From positions 186,001 to 250,000 of the forward strand of contig NZ_JADDXU010000001.1 of the NCBI RefSeq assembly GCF_015163075.1: a stretch of 64,000 bases of DNA. Reading direction: 5' to 3'. The notes beneath the pieces are model-generated. The model had not been told where the DNA came from, searched no databases, and saw only the letters and a list, made by a program, of their open reading frames with translations. Numbering within the stretch: position 1 is the first letter of the stretch; every line of letters begins with the position of its first letter. The stretch comes from Streptomyces justiciae. GTDB lineage: Bacteria > Actinomycetota > Actinomycetes > Streptomycetales > Streptomycetaceae. The position numbers and the translations under genes were made by a program. This document shows positions 17,324-26,035 of the stretch, piece after piece.

Positions 17324-18691
17324 CTAGCTGATCTTGGCCCTGTGCTGAGTAAACAGATCGTGCCGCTGATGGTCGTCCTGACCAGTGAACGCCTTGAACT
17401 CGCCCAGGCTGTATGCGATGACGCCATTTGACCTGGCCGTCATCGTTACCGTGAAGTCGTGACCCAGGTGGTTCAAGCGCCGCTCAACATCCGGCTGCTC
17501 AAGGAAAGTGCCACCCTTGGCGAGCTTCTCAATGATCTGGTCGACAGTCAGGGCACGGTTAGAACCACGGAGCAGTTTGTACACGGGGTCCAAAATCCGG
17601 TCAGTGCTCTCCAGAAGGGTCCGACGCTCACCCTCCTGATGGATGGCTTTCCGGATGGCTACCCCCAGAGCCTTGGCGACCGGGGGAGGGAATGCGTTGC
17701 CGATCTGCCGGTACACGGAGGTCTTGCGTCCGTGGAATTTCCAGCGGAATTCGTAGCTTGCAGGCGAAGCGCTGCCCTCAAGAGGCTCGAAGTCGTGCCA
17801 TCCCTGGATTCGGGCAACCATGGCAGTAGTCAGTTTTGGTCCTGGGACGCCTTCTGGGGCTCGCCACCCCTCTGATGGGGCCTCGTTGGCCACGCCCATG
17901 GCGTCCACACCGAGGGCCTCCCACGCCCGCTTGGCCCTTGTAGGGCCGAGGTCAGCCCCACCATGTTTCTTGGAACCGCCGACAATCGTCGGAGCGATGC
18001 CATCGGCTCTCTTGACCCAGTCATTGACCTGGTCTTCTTCCCAGCCATTGCTGGCCATGAGGTCACGGAGCAGCTCTCCCACTGAGGGCGGCTCTTCCTC
18101 GCAGGGTGTGGGCCAGTCCCAGTACTCTGCAAACTCTTTTTTGAGGGCAACGAGGACAAAGCGAGGACGGAGCTGGGAGACACCAAACTCGTTGGCTTGG
18201 AGGAGTTTCCAGTCACCGATGTAGCCGTGCTCGTGAAGCCGGTCCAAGACATGCTGCCGGTAGGCCGTGAAGCGATTGGCGCTGAGCCCCCGCACGTTTT
18301 CTAGCAGGAGCGCCTTCGGTTGAATCTCCCCACAGAGCTCGACCGCCCAAGCAAAAAGATCTCGTTCGTCATTGGCGCCCAACTGCTTGCCTGCGATGCT
18401 GAACGGTGGACACGGGACGCCGCCAGCGAGCAAGTCGACGCCCTTGTGTTCTTCGGGCTTCCAGGTGTTGCTGTCGGCAACGTCGCCGATCTTTACAGTC
18501 TCTTCCGCCTCTTCTTCGCTGTACCCGAGGACTTCCTGCAAATTGCAACGCAAGGTGTTTGCCGCGTTCGCATCGAGCTCCACTGCGACACGATGACGAA
18601 ACCCCGCCCGTTCCAGCCCGAGGGTCTGACCTCCCGCGCCCGCGCAGATCTCGACGACTTCGAGCTGCCTGTCGCGCTCCGACGTCGCCAT
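17324..18691 (-). CDS. DNA cytosine-5 methyltransferase (Dcm family)
   Basis: This 455-residue enzyme transfers methyl from S-adenosylmethionine to C5 of cytosine in a specific site. Visible motifs are I (EICAGAGGQTLGLERAG, 14-30), IV with nucleophile Cys94 (GGVPCPPFS), VI (LENVRG, about 130), VIII (QLRPRFVLVAL, 173-183) and X (RQIGNAFPPPVAKALG, 328-343). The target-recognition region lies at about 190-320. A C-terminal extension (about 360-455) beyond the usual end of the family resembles a winged-helix domain. ATG 18691 has a GGAG site. It is flanked by two HNH-type genes on the same strand, with a Vsr gene nearby, so it probably protects host DNA in a type II-like system. The recognition site is unknown. 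Confidence 0.93.
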   Translation of the reverse strand: MATSERDRQLEVVEICAGAGGQTLGLERAGFRHRVAVELDANAANTLRCNLQEVLGYSEEEAEETVKIGDVADSNTWKPEEHKGVDLLAGGVPCPPFSIAGKQLGANDERDLFAWAVELCGEIQPKALLLENVRGLSANRFTAYRQHVLDRLHEHGYIGDWKLLQANEFGVSQLRPRFVLVALKKEFAEYWDWPTPCEEEPPSVGELLRDLMASNGWEEDQVNDWVKRADGIAPTIVGGSKKHGGADLGPTRAKRAWEALGVDAMGVANEAPSEGWRAPEGVPGPKLTTAMVARIQGWHDFEPLEGSASPASYEFRWKFHGRKTSVYRQIGNAFPPPVAKALGVAIRKAIHQEGERRTLLESTDRILDPVYKLLRGSNRALTVDQIIEKLAKGGTFLEQPDVERRLNHLGHDFTVTMTARSNGVIAYSLGEFKAFTGQDDHQRHDLFTQHRAKIS

Positions 18692-18925
18692 TCGATCTCC
18701 TTTCAGGCGCGCTGAGTCAGCGCGGGGCCGAGATTTTTTGCGCTCGGCTCTATCACAGCGGGCACTCGATTGAACACAGCTCCCGCAGCAGCACACTAGT
18801 CGTCGATCTTCGCCGACGTCACCCAGTTCGTGCGGCGAGCCGGGCGCGAAGGCGAAGTCTACGGTGGCCCACTGGCCTGCACGAAACACGCCTGGCTCAT
18901 GGGCCCCGCAGCCGAGTAGGAACGA

Positions 18926-19615
18926 TCAACCTTCAAGCACGGCCCGTACCTCGTCGCGGGCATCGGCCGGCAGGCGGCGGTAGGAATTCCACGCCCGGTC
19001 CAGTGCTGTGGAGCCCCGTCGTCCGCGCTCGATCCACCGGAGGAGCCGACGTCGGTCGCTGGGGTCTAGCGCCTGGATATCAGCCACCGCCTCGTCGGCT
19101 CGGGCGGGAAGATCGCCACTCCCTGCGCGGCATCGCTTGCATTCAGTGACGAGCAGGGTTCGTTCCCGGCCGTCCGGAAGTACGGTTTCGCGGCGGGTGA
19201 CGGAGAGCACGCCAGTCTGGTTGGAGTCGTCCACGTAGGCCTCGCCGCCAGAAATTCCGCAAACGCTGCACATGTAGTCGTCGCGGGCCATGACGGCCTG
19301 TTTCTCCTTGTTGGAGACGGTCTTCTGCGGTGCCGCAGCGCGGCGGGCCGCCGAGTCCCAGACAGGGACGCCCGCCTTGACGAAGCGCTGGTCCTCAGCC
19401 ATGAGCCTTGCATCGTCAGCGTTCGTGAAGAGGACCCAGCCGTAGTCGCGAAGATCGCGTATGCGTCGGTCCGCCTGTGAGATCCCCGGGAAGGCTTCGC
19501 GCAGCTGCTCCTTGGTGAACGTGTTTCCCTCGCCGACCACTTGGACGAGCCAGAGTGCTCCGCGGACCATGGTTCCGGCCTTGAGCGCAGGATCGTCCCA
19601 GACGGGCAGCGTCAC
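18926..19615 (-). CDS. HNH-like paralogue with all three HNH residues replaced
   Basis: This 229-residue protein aligns with the product at 15965 through its N-terminal domain (EGNTFTKEQLREAFPGISQA, then DRRIRDLRDYGW) and through the zinc-binding domain. Cys116/Cys119 and Cys159/Cys162 are kept. In a gapless 29-residue alignment the candidate catalytic His, Asn and Asn of the paralogue become Thr140, Leu and Arg163. It is therefore probably catalytically inactive but still folded, perhaps a DNA-binding partner subunit. The start is GTG 19615 with GGAG at suitable distance. It is the first gene of the minus-strand set and is divergent from the ParB-like gene across 119 bases. Confidence 0.72.
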   Translation of the reverse strand: MTLPVWDDPALKAGTMVRGALWLVQVVGEGNTFTKEQLREAFPGISQADRRIRDLRDYGWVLFTNADDARLMAEDQRFVKAGVPVWDSAARRAAAPQKTVSNKEKQAVMARDDYMCSVCGISGGEAYVDDSNQTGVLSVTRRETVLPDGRERTLLVTECKRCRAGSGDLPARADEAVADIQALDPSDRRRLLRWIERGRRGSTALDRAWNSYRRLPADARDEVRAVLEG

Positions 19616-19734
19616 TTCTTGCTCCGTTCTCCAAGTGATCGAGATGTTGATTGTCGGCTATGGGCGCACGCTGTGTCAGCGGGTCCTGCCATGATGCTGG
19701 GACACACTGCGTCTGGCACTTGGAGGCTCTGGTT

Positions 19735-21144
19735 ATGGCTGTGAAGTTCGGCGTTCCGCCCGAGGGTGAGAAGATTCGCTCGCTGGTGGACGAGCGGCTC
19801 AAGCAGGCCATGGCCGACGACGGTGCGAAGATCACCGTGGAGTGGCGTGGTGAGCAGAAGCACCTGCATGTGATCTCCATGCCGGTCGACATGCTCTACT
19901 TCAACCCCGACACGCACCGCATCCGCGCGCAGCGCACTCTTGACCCGGAGCGCAATCGGGTTCTAGAGGAAGAGCCTTGGAGCGAACCCGCACAAACGTA
20001 TCTGCATCACTTGTTGCGTTGCCGACCCTCCAACCCCACCCAGACTGACCCTGATTACCTGGCGCTGCAGGACGAGTTGGACGATGTGGGCCAGAGAGAG
20101 CCCGGCATCATCAGCCCAGACGGCATCCTCGTCGACGGGAACACCCGATGTGCCGCGTTGAAGGACCTGGGCATCAAGAACATTCGGGTGGGTGTCCTTC
20201 CTGCCGACACGTCTCGTCGCGATATCAACAGCGTTGAACTTGCCCTGCAGTTGCGTCGTGACAAGCGTCGCGAGTACTCGTACATCAACCGCCTCATCGC
20301 GATCGAAGACGAGCTTGCGGACGGCCGACGTGAGGAGGACGTGGCCCGAGATTTCAACATCAAGAGGACTACGCTCCAGCAGGACCGCTGGGTTTACCAG
20401 CTGATCAAAGATGCGATTGACCGCAGCAAGACGCCGAACGGTGCCGTTCTGCGCCTGGTCGACTTCGAAGATCACCAGGAGAAGCTCCGTGAGCTTCACC
20501 GCGACTACACCAAGCTGGCCAAGACTGACCCAGACGCTGCTGAGCAGCTCAAGGAATCCCGTCTGGCCATGGTGGTCCTGAACTATGCGAAGACGACAGT
20601 GCGCCTTGCAGAAGCTGACTTCCACAGCCGATACCTCGAAGAGCGCCTGCCCAGCGAACTGCGGCCCGCCACCCAGGAGTCTGCTGCCGTGGCGATTCCA
20701 GGCCTGGTTGGTGTAGCGATCCCAGACGCAACCGCTGCAGTCAAGACCACTCGTGCTCTTACAGACGCCCTGTTGCAGGCGAAGGCGGTGGCACAGGCCG
20801 GTGACAAGCTGGATGCTGCGGCCGTGGCACAGGCTGACGCTCGCATCAAGACGGCGCGGAAGACCTTCGACGCTGCGGTGAAGCTGGCAGGAGCGAATGC
20901 TGAACTCCAGAAGCGTCAGGTGGCTGTCCCGGAGCGCCTCACGGACGCTGCTGACTACGTCAACCAGTGTGCTGCCGAGTTCGCCGAGGCCAAGGCTAAG
21001 CGAGCACTCGACGAGGATGCATTTGATGACGCTTTGCTCACGTTGAAGGCCAGTCTTGCCCGCCTAGCTAAGCAAGCGGGGCGCACCTTCAGCTCGCCTG
21101 GCAACGGTGTGGCCTGGCTGCTCGACTCCACGCGGGAGAACTGA
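19735..21144 (+). CDS. ParB/Srx-like domain protein of the defence island
   Basis: This 469-residue protein has a ParB-like core at about residues 45-160. VDMLYFNPDTHRIRAQ corresponds to the first strand region and DGILVDGNTRCAAL (129-142) to the DGNRR-type motif. This is followed by a helical DNA-binding-like section (EDELADGRREEDVARDFNIK, then RTTLQQDRWVYQLI) and a long Ala-rich helical C-terminus (about 330-460) likely to form coiled coils. ATG 19735 has GGAGG 8 bases upstream. Its stop overlaps the start of the SNF2 helicase (TGATG), indicating coupled translation. Related domains act as nucleases, CTPases or target-binding parts in phage defence; which applies here is unknown. Confidence 0.75.
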   Translation: MAVKFGVPPEGEKIRSLVDERLKQAMADDGAKITVEWRGEQKHLHVISMPVDMLYFNPDTHRIRAQRTLDPERNRVLEEEPWSEPAQTYLHHLLRCRPSNPTQTDPDYLALQDELDDVGQREPGIISPDGILVDGNTRCAALKDLGIKNIRVGVLPADTSRRDINSVELALQLRRDKRREYSYINRLIAIEDELADGRREEDVARDFNIKRTTLQQDRWVYQLIKDAIDRSKTPNGAVLRLVDFEDHQEKLRELHRDYTKLAKTDPDAAEQLKESRLAMVVLNYAKTTVRLAEADFHSRYLEERLPSELRPATQESAAVAIPGLVGVAIPDATAAVKTTRALTDALLQAKAVAQAGDKLDAAAVAQADARIKTARKTFDAAVKLAGANAELQKRQVAVPERLTDAADYVNQCAAEFAEAKAKRALDEDAFDDALLTLKASLARLAKQAGRTFSSPGNGVAWLLDSTREN

Positions 21145-22988
21145 TGGCAGGGCAGTCCCCTGCTCCCAGCCTTGAGATCGGTTTTGGCGAGGGCGTGACC
21201 CGCGCGCGGCTTCGAGCCGGGACTGGATATGAGAGCGATCTGCGGCGCCTCGCCCTGCGGTTCCAAAGCAGCGTCCAGCGCTCCCCGGGAACCATGGAAG
21301 TCGAGATCGATGATCTCCTGACGAACCTGGTGGCACTCGCTACCTGGCCTGAACCCAGCAGTGTTGCCTGGGATCCACAGCTGGCTGCGCTGGCTACAGA
21401 CTCCGCCGTCGACGCGCAGACGGTTGCCAAGCGGCTGGATGCCAAAGCTGGCCCAGACGGAGAGGTCGACCCGGACGACGTTGACAGTCTGCTTGGCTCA
21501 AGTTGGGTAGCGGATCTCACGGTGTTTCAGCGCCGGGATATCGCAAAACTGCTCTCACTTCGCCACGGCGCCAACTTCTCTGTACCGGGCGCTGGCAAGA
21601 CCCGTGTGGGCCTCGCCGTGTTCCACTCTTTGCGGCGCAGTAGTGGCATTGAGAGGCTGCTGATCGTCGGTCCGAAGTCCTGCTATGAGTCCTGGAAGTA
21701 CGAGAACCAGAAGTGCTTGCGCGAACCCTTGAGCATGGACGTGTTCTCCAAAGACGCCGATCCAGGTGCGGACGCGCTCATTGTGAACTACGAGCGCCTG
21801 CGCCAGGACGGAGTTGTGAATGAACTCGGCCAATGGCTGGCGGCTCGGCCATCGATGCTGCTGCTAGATGAGGCGCACCGGATGAAGCGCGGTGCCGACG
21901 GCACGGACGGAGCTGCCTGCCTCGCCCTGGGGCCCCGCAGCAGACACCGGCTCATCCTTACCGGGACGCCGGCGCCGAACGGTGTGAAGGACTTGGAGAA
22001 CCTCTTCGGCTTCGTGTGGCCTGGCCATGGCCGCCAGAAGGTAATCCAGGCGGTGGCCGGCGGGGACCTCGCCAAGGCGAGCCAGGTGCTGCGCCCCTTG
22101 TTCACGCGCACGACCAAGAGTGAACTCGGGTTGCCACCTGTTTCCACGAGCCTGACTACCGTGCCCATGCCGCCTCTTCATCAAGAGGTCTATGAGGCGC
22201 TTGTCGGGCGGTTTTCTGCCCGCGCCTCTGGCTCGGAGAGTGACTTCCTCGCTCTTGGCAAGGTCATCGTCTACATGCTGATGGCAGCGACTAGCCCTGC
22301 GCTGCTCGCCGTTGGCACGACGCGGCATGAACCCTTGTCGTACCAGGTGCCGCCACTCTCCGTGCCTGCGGGCACGCCGCTGTTTGAGCTGATGAAGGAC
22401 CTGCCGAGTTACGAGATGTCGCCGAAGTACCGCGAGGTTCTGGCGATCCTTAGCAGGAATGCTGCCCAGGGACGTAAGACGCTGGTTTGGTCGACCTTTG
22501 TACGGAGTCTTAACACGCTGGAGCGCATGCTCAGCGAATTCTCGCCCGCCCTGGTCTACGGCGCGATGGATGATGCGGACCGCGAGGAAGCGATCAATCG
22601 ATTCCGTTACGATCCCGACTGCATGGTTCTCCTGTCTAACCCAGGAACTCTCGGCGAAGGCATTAGCCTTCACCATCACTGCCACGACGCTGTTTACGTG
22701 GATCGGGATTTTGCGGCGGGTCGCTTTCTTCAAAGCCTCGACCGTATTCATCGGCTCGGTCTTGCTCCAGAGACGGAGACACGGATCACGGTCCTTGCTT
22801 CAGAAGGAACAATTGACGAAATTGTTGATCAACGGCTCAGTGACAAGCTCAAGTTCATGGGGAGCATCCTCGATGATCCGGCTGTCCAGCAACTGGCTGA
22901 CCTTGAGGAAGAACCCGCAGTCGGCGGTGGCCTGGACCACCGGGACCTTCAGGCCCTGATGGGACATCTCCGTGCCCGTGCCGCCTGA
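21144..22988 (+). CDS. SNF2-family DNA helicase/translocase
   Basis: This 614-residue ATPase has Walker A (PGAGKT, 148-153), DEAH box (242-245), motif III (TGTPAPNG, about 273-280) and a RecA-like second domain with GEGISLHHHCHDAVYVDRDF and motif VI QSLDRIHRLG (530-539). About 120 N-terminal residues precede the motor and may bind the partners. It starts inside the stop codon of the ParB-like gene and its end overlaps the DUF3883 gene by 17 bases. The three genes form one tightly coupled operon. SNF2 motors in restriction-like systems translocate on DNA to license cleavage, so it probably drives this module. Confidence 0.88.
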   Translation: MAGQSPAPSLEIGFGEGVTRARLRAGTGYESDLRRLALRFQSSVQRSPGTMEVEIDDLLTNLVALATWPEPSSVAWDPQLAALATDSAVDAQTVAKRLDAKAGPDGEVDPDDVDSLLGSSWVADLTVFQRRDIAKLLSLRHGANFSVPGAGKTRVGLAVFHSLRRSSGIERLLIVGPKSCYESWKYENQKCLREPLSMDVFSKDADPGADALIVNYERLRQDGVVNELGQWLAARPSMLLLDEAHRMKRGADGTDGAACLALGPRSRHRLILTGTPAPNGVKDLENLFGFVWPGHGRQKVIQAVAGGDLAKASQVLRPLFTRTTKSELGLPPVSTSLTTVPMPPLHQEVYEALVGRFSARASGSESDFLALGKVIVYMLMAATSPALLAVGTTRHEPLSYQVPPLSVPAGTPLFELMKDLPSYEMSPKYREVLAILSRNAAQGRKTLVWSTFVRSLNTLERMLSEFSPALVYGAMDDADREEAINRFRYDPDCMVLLSNPGTLGEGISLHHHCHDAVYVDRDFAAGRFLQSLDRIHRLGLAPETETRITVLASEGTIDEIVDQRLSDKLKFMGSILDDPAVQQLADLEEEPAVGGGLDHRDLQALMGHLRARAA

Positions 22989-23829
22989 ACCGGTACTGCG
23001 TGCGGCTGTCCGCTGGCTGGAGAGGCTCCCTGCCAGCGGAGTCGCGCGGGTCCGCGCGTTGTTCACTACACACGGCGACTTTAGCGACATCACGCCCACT
23101 CAGTACGACGCAGCGTATGCCTGGATCCAGGAAACGGGACTCCTTGACGGGGCGAATAGCAAGGTGCCAGTGAGTTGCCGAGTCTTTGATGCAGCGATGG
23201 CGCATAGCGGAGTGCCGTGGTTCCGAGACGCCGACCTGCTTATCCGCAGGCCGGATGAACTTCCCGAAGACGCCCTTCGGGCAGCAGAGGCCCTCGGTCT
23301 TGCTCCGGACGAGGCCTACGCTCAGGTGGGTACGGTGTGGGGCAAGGTCGATACCGAGGAGCGTTCTCGCATCGGTTCAGCGGGTGAACTTGCGCTCCTT
23401 GAGCTGCTGTCGGAATCAGCGGAAGGGAAGGTTGAGCATGTCGCAGCATGGTCCGACGGCTACGGTTACGACATTTTCGTGGACGCTTATCAGCACTCCG
23501 CCCACCTGGAAGTGAAGACGACGGTTCGCGTGGGGCGGCTCACGATCTACATATCGCGCAACGAGTACGAGACGATGTTGCGCGACCCGGCTTGGGAACT
23601 CGTAACTGTCCGCCTCACTCCAGAGCTGAAAATAACGGGCGTAGCGGCAGTTCCACGAGATTGGATTGCACGCCACGTTCCCTCAGATCGCACAGCACGA
23701 GGACGCTGGGAATCATGTCGGCTCGAAGTGCCTCCAGAGGTGCCGGTGCCAGGCATTCCGAGCGTTGTACCGATGCTCACCGAAACCGCGCCAGACGTCC
23801 TCAGAGGGCAGCTGGTACATCAGGTCTGA
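22972..23829 (+). CDS. DUF3883 protein with PD-(D/E)XK-like core
   Basis: This 285-residue protein has an N-terminal helical domain (about 5-120) and a C-terminal DUF3883 domain. The spacing of Glu139 (SAGELALLELL), Asp167 (GYGYDIFV) and Glu180-Val-Lys182 (HLEVKTT) is that of a PD-(D/E)XK nuclease active site, so a DNA-cutting role is plausible. The GTG start at 22972 lies inside the end of the helicase gene; GTG 22978 is an alternative. It converges on the DUF262 gene with a 10-base overlap. It is the likely effector of the ParB/SNF2/DUF3883 module, by inference. Confidence 0.78.
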   Translation: MPVPPEPVLRAAVRWLERLPASGVARVRALFTTHGDFSDITPTQYDAAYAWIQETGLLDGANSKVPVSCRVFDAAMAHSGVPWFRDADLLIRRPDELPEDALRAAEALGLAPDEAYAQVGTVWGKVDTEERSRIGSAGELALLELLSESAEGKVEHVAAWSDGYGYDIFVDAYQHSAHLEVKTTVRVGRLTIYISRNEYETMLRDPAWELVTVRLTPELKITGVAAVPRDWIARHVPSDRTARGRWESCRLEVPPEVPVPGIPSVVPMLTETAPDVLRGQLVHQV

Positions 23830-25823
23830 GCTCCAGCGTTTGAGAGCAGGAACTCCTGTGGCTCCGCAGACCATTGATCGTCGTTGGGCTCAGGACACTC
23901 CGCCAGGGGCTGTACCCCCTCGAAAGCATCCTTGACCGCAGTACGCCACTCATCGAGTGAACCCCGAATGATGAAAGGGCCTAGGCCGAGTGTCACGCTG
24001 CCTTCGTCATCGACGCGAAGCGGAGCTGTCTCGTCGCCAACGGGCACATCACTGGCAATACCGGTGGCGGCAGCGTCGAGCGCTGCTTCAAAGTCAGCTG
24101 GGTCAATCCACCCGATCCAGCCTTGGTCGTCAGATTTAGCCTCTGCCACCAGTACGCTCCGGCCGGCTCCCGTATAGCCGACGAGCGCAAGCGATCGCGG
24201 AGCGCGGGTCTTGGGTGGTGCGGCGTCCTTAGCCAGGGAATTGGGTCGGAATTCGTCGAAGAGAGCTGTGATCCGTTCGGCTAGAAGTGCTCTCCGGGCC
24301 CCCAGGAATTCTCGATAACCTTCGGGATCAAGCACGGTGGGGTCGTTCGGGATTGCATGGGCGACACGGTCACTGGCGCTCACGCTCTGCATGTAGGCAG
24401 CTGGTGATCGGCTACCAATGATGTTCTTCGACGTCTGCTCTGAGACGAACACGATGTTCGCAAGTTCGTTGATCTCTGCTGACGAGTACTTGCTGCCGTA
24501 GGTCCGCAATTTTGCCGTCGGATGTACAAGGCTGTATTGCGGCTTGCCGGACCCATCGATACCATCGGAAATGGGGCAGCCGTCCCACCAGTCGGTGGCA
24601 TTCGCGTGAGCTGCCGCAAGATAGCAGAACATCAAGTAGGGACTCTGGTGGTTACGTCCTGCCAAGTCGCTGGCGGTTACGGAAATTCCGCCCTCATAGA
24701 TTCCCAGGTTAGAAAGCAGAGCGGGCACAGGGTTTTCATTGTCAAGCATCCTGATGTCCTGCGTAAGCGCTGTGTCCGAGGCTCCGCCGTATCGGTTGCG
24801 GGCTGTAGCAGCAAGGAACCAATACAGAAGTCCATTGTCCAGTTCCTCGGAGATTACTGTGTCATCTGGCCAACGCCCGTAGTAGTGGATGAGCGGGTGG
24901 AGCGCGGCAAGTGAAGGGACCAGAGCCGTAGTCGGGATGAGGAGCCTCTCTTGCAGGAGAGGCACGACGCGGGAAAGCCCGCGCCGGACCTTTTGCCAGC
25001 CGGCTTCGACCGATTCCTTGCTGGCAGCGGTCAGCTTGGCGACGGAGGCCAGACGTGTGCCCGTGGTTGACAGGCTCAACGTCAGCGCTTTGATGAGGAA
25101 GTTGACGTCGAGGGCACCATACCCGCGCTCAGCCCAATGGGCCGATTCTGCTTCCAGCTGTCCCAGGAATCCGGGTGTGCGTGCGGAAAGTGTCGCGAGC
25201 GCGAGGTCTGTGGTCTTGAGTGCACGGCCACCGCTGTTTACTCGGACGAATACGTCGGCGACTTCTTCATATTCGAATTCGTGGAGCACCTCCATGTGGA
25301 AGTCGCGTTGAGTGATCTTCTGAAGTGCACTTAGGCGCCGCCCGATTTCAGAGTCGGGAATGGCAAGCCCTGCGCCCTTGAGGTCGCCATGGATTGCAAA
25401 CACGTCGGAGTCAGGGCCGACGACGTCGTAGACTTTGATCCATTTCTTGTTGCGCCGGGTAGCAGCGCTCTGGTTCTGGAAAGCTTCGGTCTCGATGTTG
25501 AAGACAACCTGGGCGTCCGGATGATCAGTGAGCACTCGGAAGAGCGAGGTGAGCCTCTGCTGGCCGTCGAGAAGGTATAGGGGCATGACGCTTGGCAACG
25601 CCTGACGGGCACCGATTGCCGCCCCCCGAGTTTCGGTAGGCTGGCCGGTCTTCCAGAAGAGAAGGGAGCCAGCCGGGTATCCGCGATACAGCGACTCGAT
25701 GAGCCTGGCGACCTGCGATGCCTTCCACACATATCCACGCTGGATCTCGGGGAGCATGATCTCTCCCGCTGCGATCTGCGTGATCAGTGTCCGGACGTCG
25801 CGGTTTGTGCGTTCGACGGCCAC
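23820..25823 (-). CDS. DUF262 (GmrSD-like) protein with degenerate HNH-like C-terminus
   Basis: This 667-residue protein has an N-terminal DUF262 domain with LPEIQRGYVWKASQVARLIESL, GYPAGSLLFWKTG and the DGQQR motif (residues 86-90) followed by LTSL. DUF262 is a ParB-like NTP-binding and cleaving domain known from type IV restriction enzymes such as GmrSD and from BrxU. In the C-terminal half, LVHPTAKL (His434) and INELANIVFVSEQTSKNIIGSRSPAAYM align by eye with the HxxP...N...N...K HNH pattern of that group. GTG 25823 was chosen because it opens the conserved N-terminus and follows GGGGGG. Probably a modification- or NTP-dependent nuclease, in the same island as the methyltransferase. Confidence 0.78.
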   Translation of the reverse strand: MAVERTNRDVRTLITQIAAGEIMLPEIQRGYVWKASQVARLIESLYRGYPAGSLLFWKTGQPTETRGAAIGARQALPSVMPLYLLDGQQRLTSLFRVLTDHPDAQVVFNIETEAFQNQSAATRRNKKWIKVYDVVGPDSDVFAIHGDLKGAGLAIPDSEIGRRLSALQKITQRDFHMEVLHEFEYEEVADVFVRVNSGGRALKTTDLALATLSARTPGFLGQLEAESAHWAERGYGALDVNFLIKALTLSLSTTGTRLASVAKLTAASKESVEAGWQKVRRGLSRVVPLLQERLLIPTTALVPSLAALHPLIHYYGRWPDDTVISEELDNGLLYWFLAATARNRYGGASDTALTQDIRMLDNENPVPALLSNLGIYEGGISVTASDLAGRNHQSPYLMFCYLAAAHANATDWWDGCPISDGIDGSGKPQYSLVHPTAKLRTYGSKYSSAEINELANIVFVSEQTSKNIIGSRSPAAYMQSVSASDRVAHAIPNDPTVLDPEGYREFLGARRALLAERITALFDEFRPNSLAKDAAPPKTRAPRSLALVGYTGAGRSVLVAEAKSDDQGWIGWIDPADFEAALDAAATGIASDVPVGDETAPLRVDDEGSVTLGLGPFIIRGSLDEWRTAVKDAFEGVQPLAECPEPNDDQWSAEPQEFLLSNAGAQT

Positions 25824-26035
25824 CTTGCCCCCCAGGGATCTACGCGGGCGCGGCTCGATGGCCGTCTCCGCTGCGCCTCGTTGTGAGCCCAGCCAGACAG
25901 CCTCCCCACCGAAGCTGCTAATGCCGCTGAACCCGCTGGAGATAGCGTAGACGAGGGAGAAGGGACTATGGCCTGGGATTCTTACATCGCGGCGGAAGCG
26001 GATGGGCTGGGCAACAGCTGCGGCGCGCACCGTTG

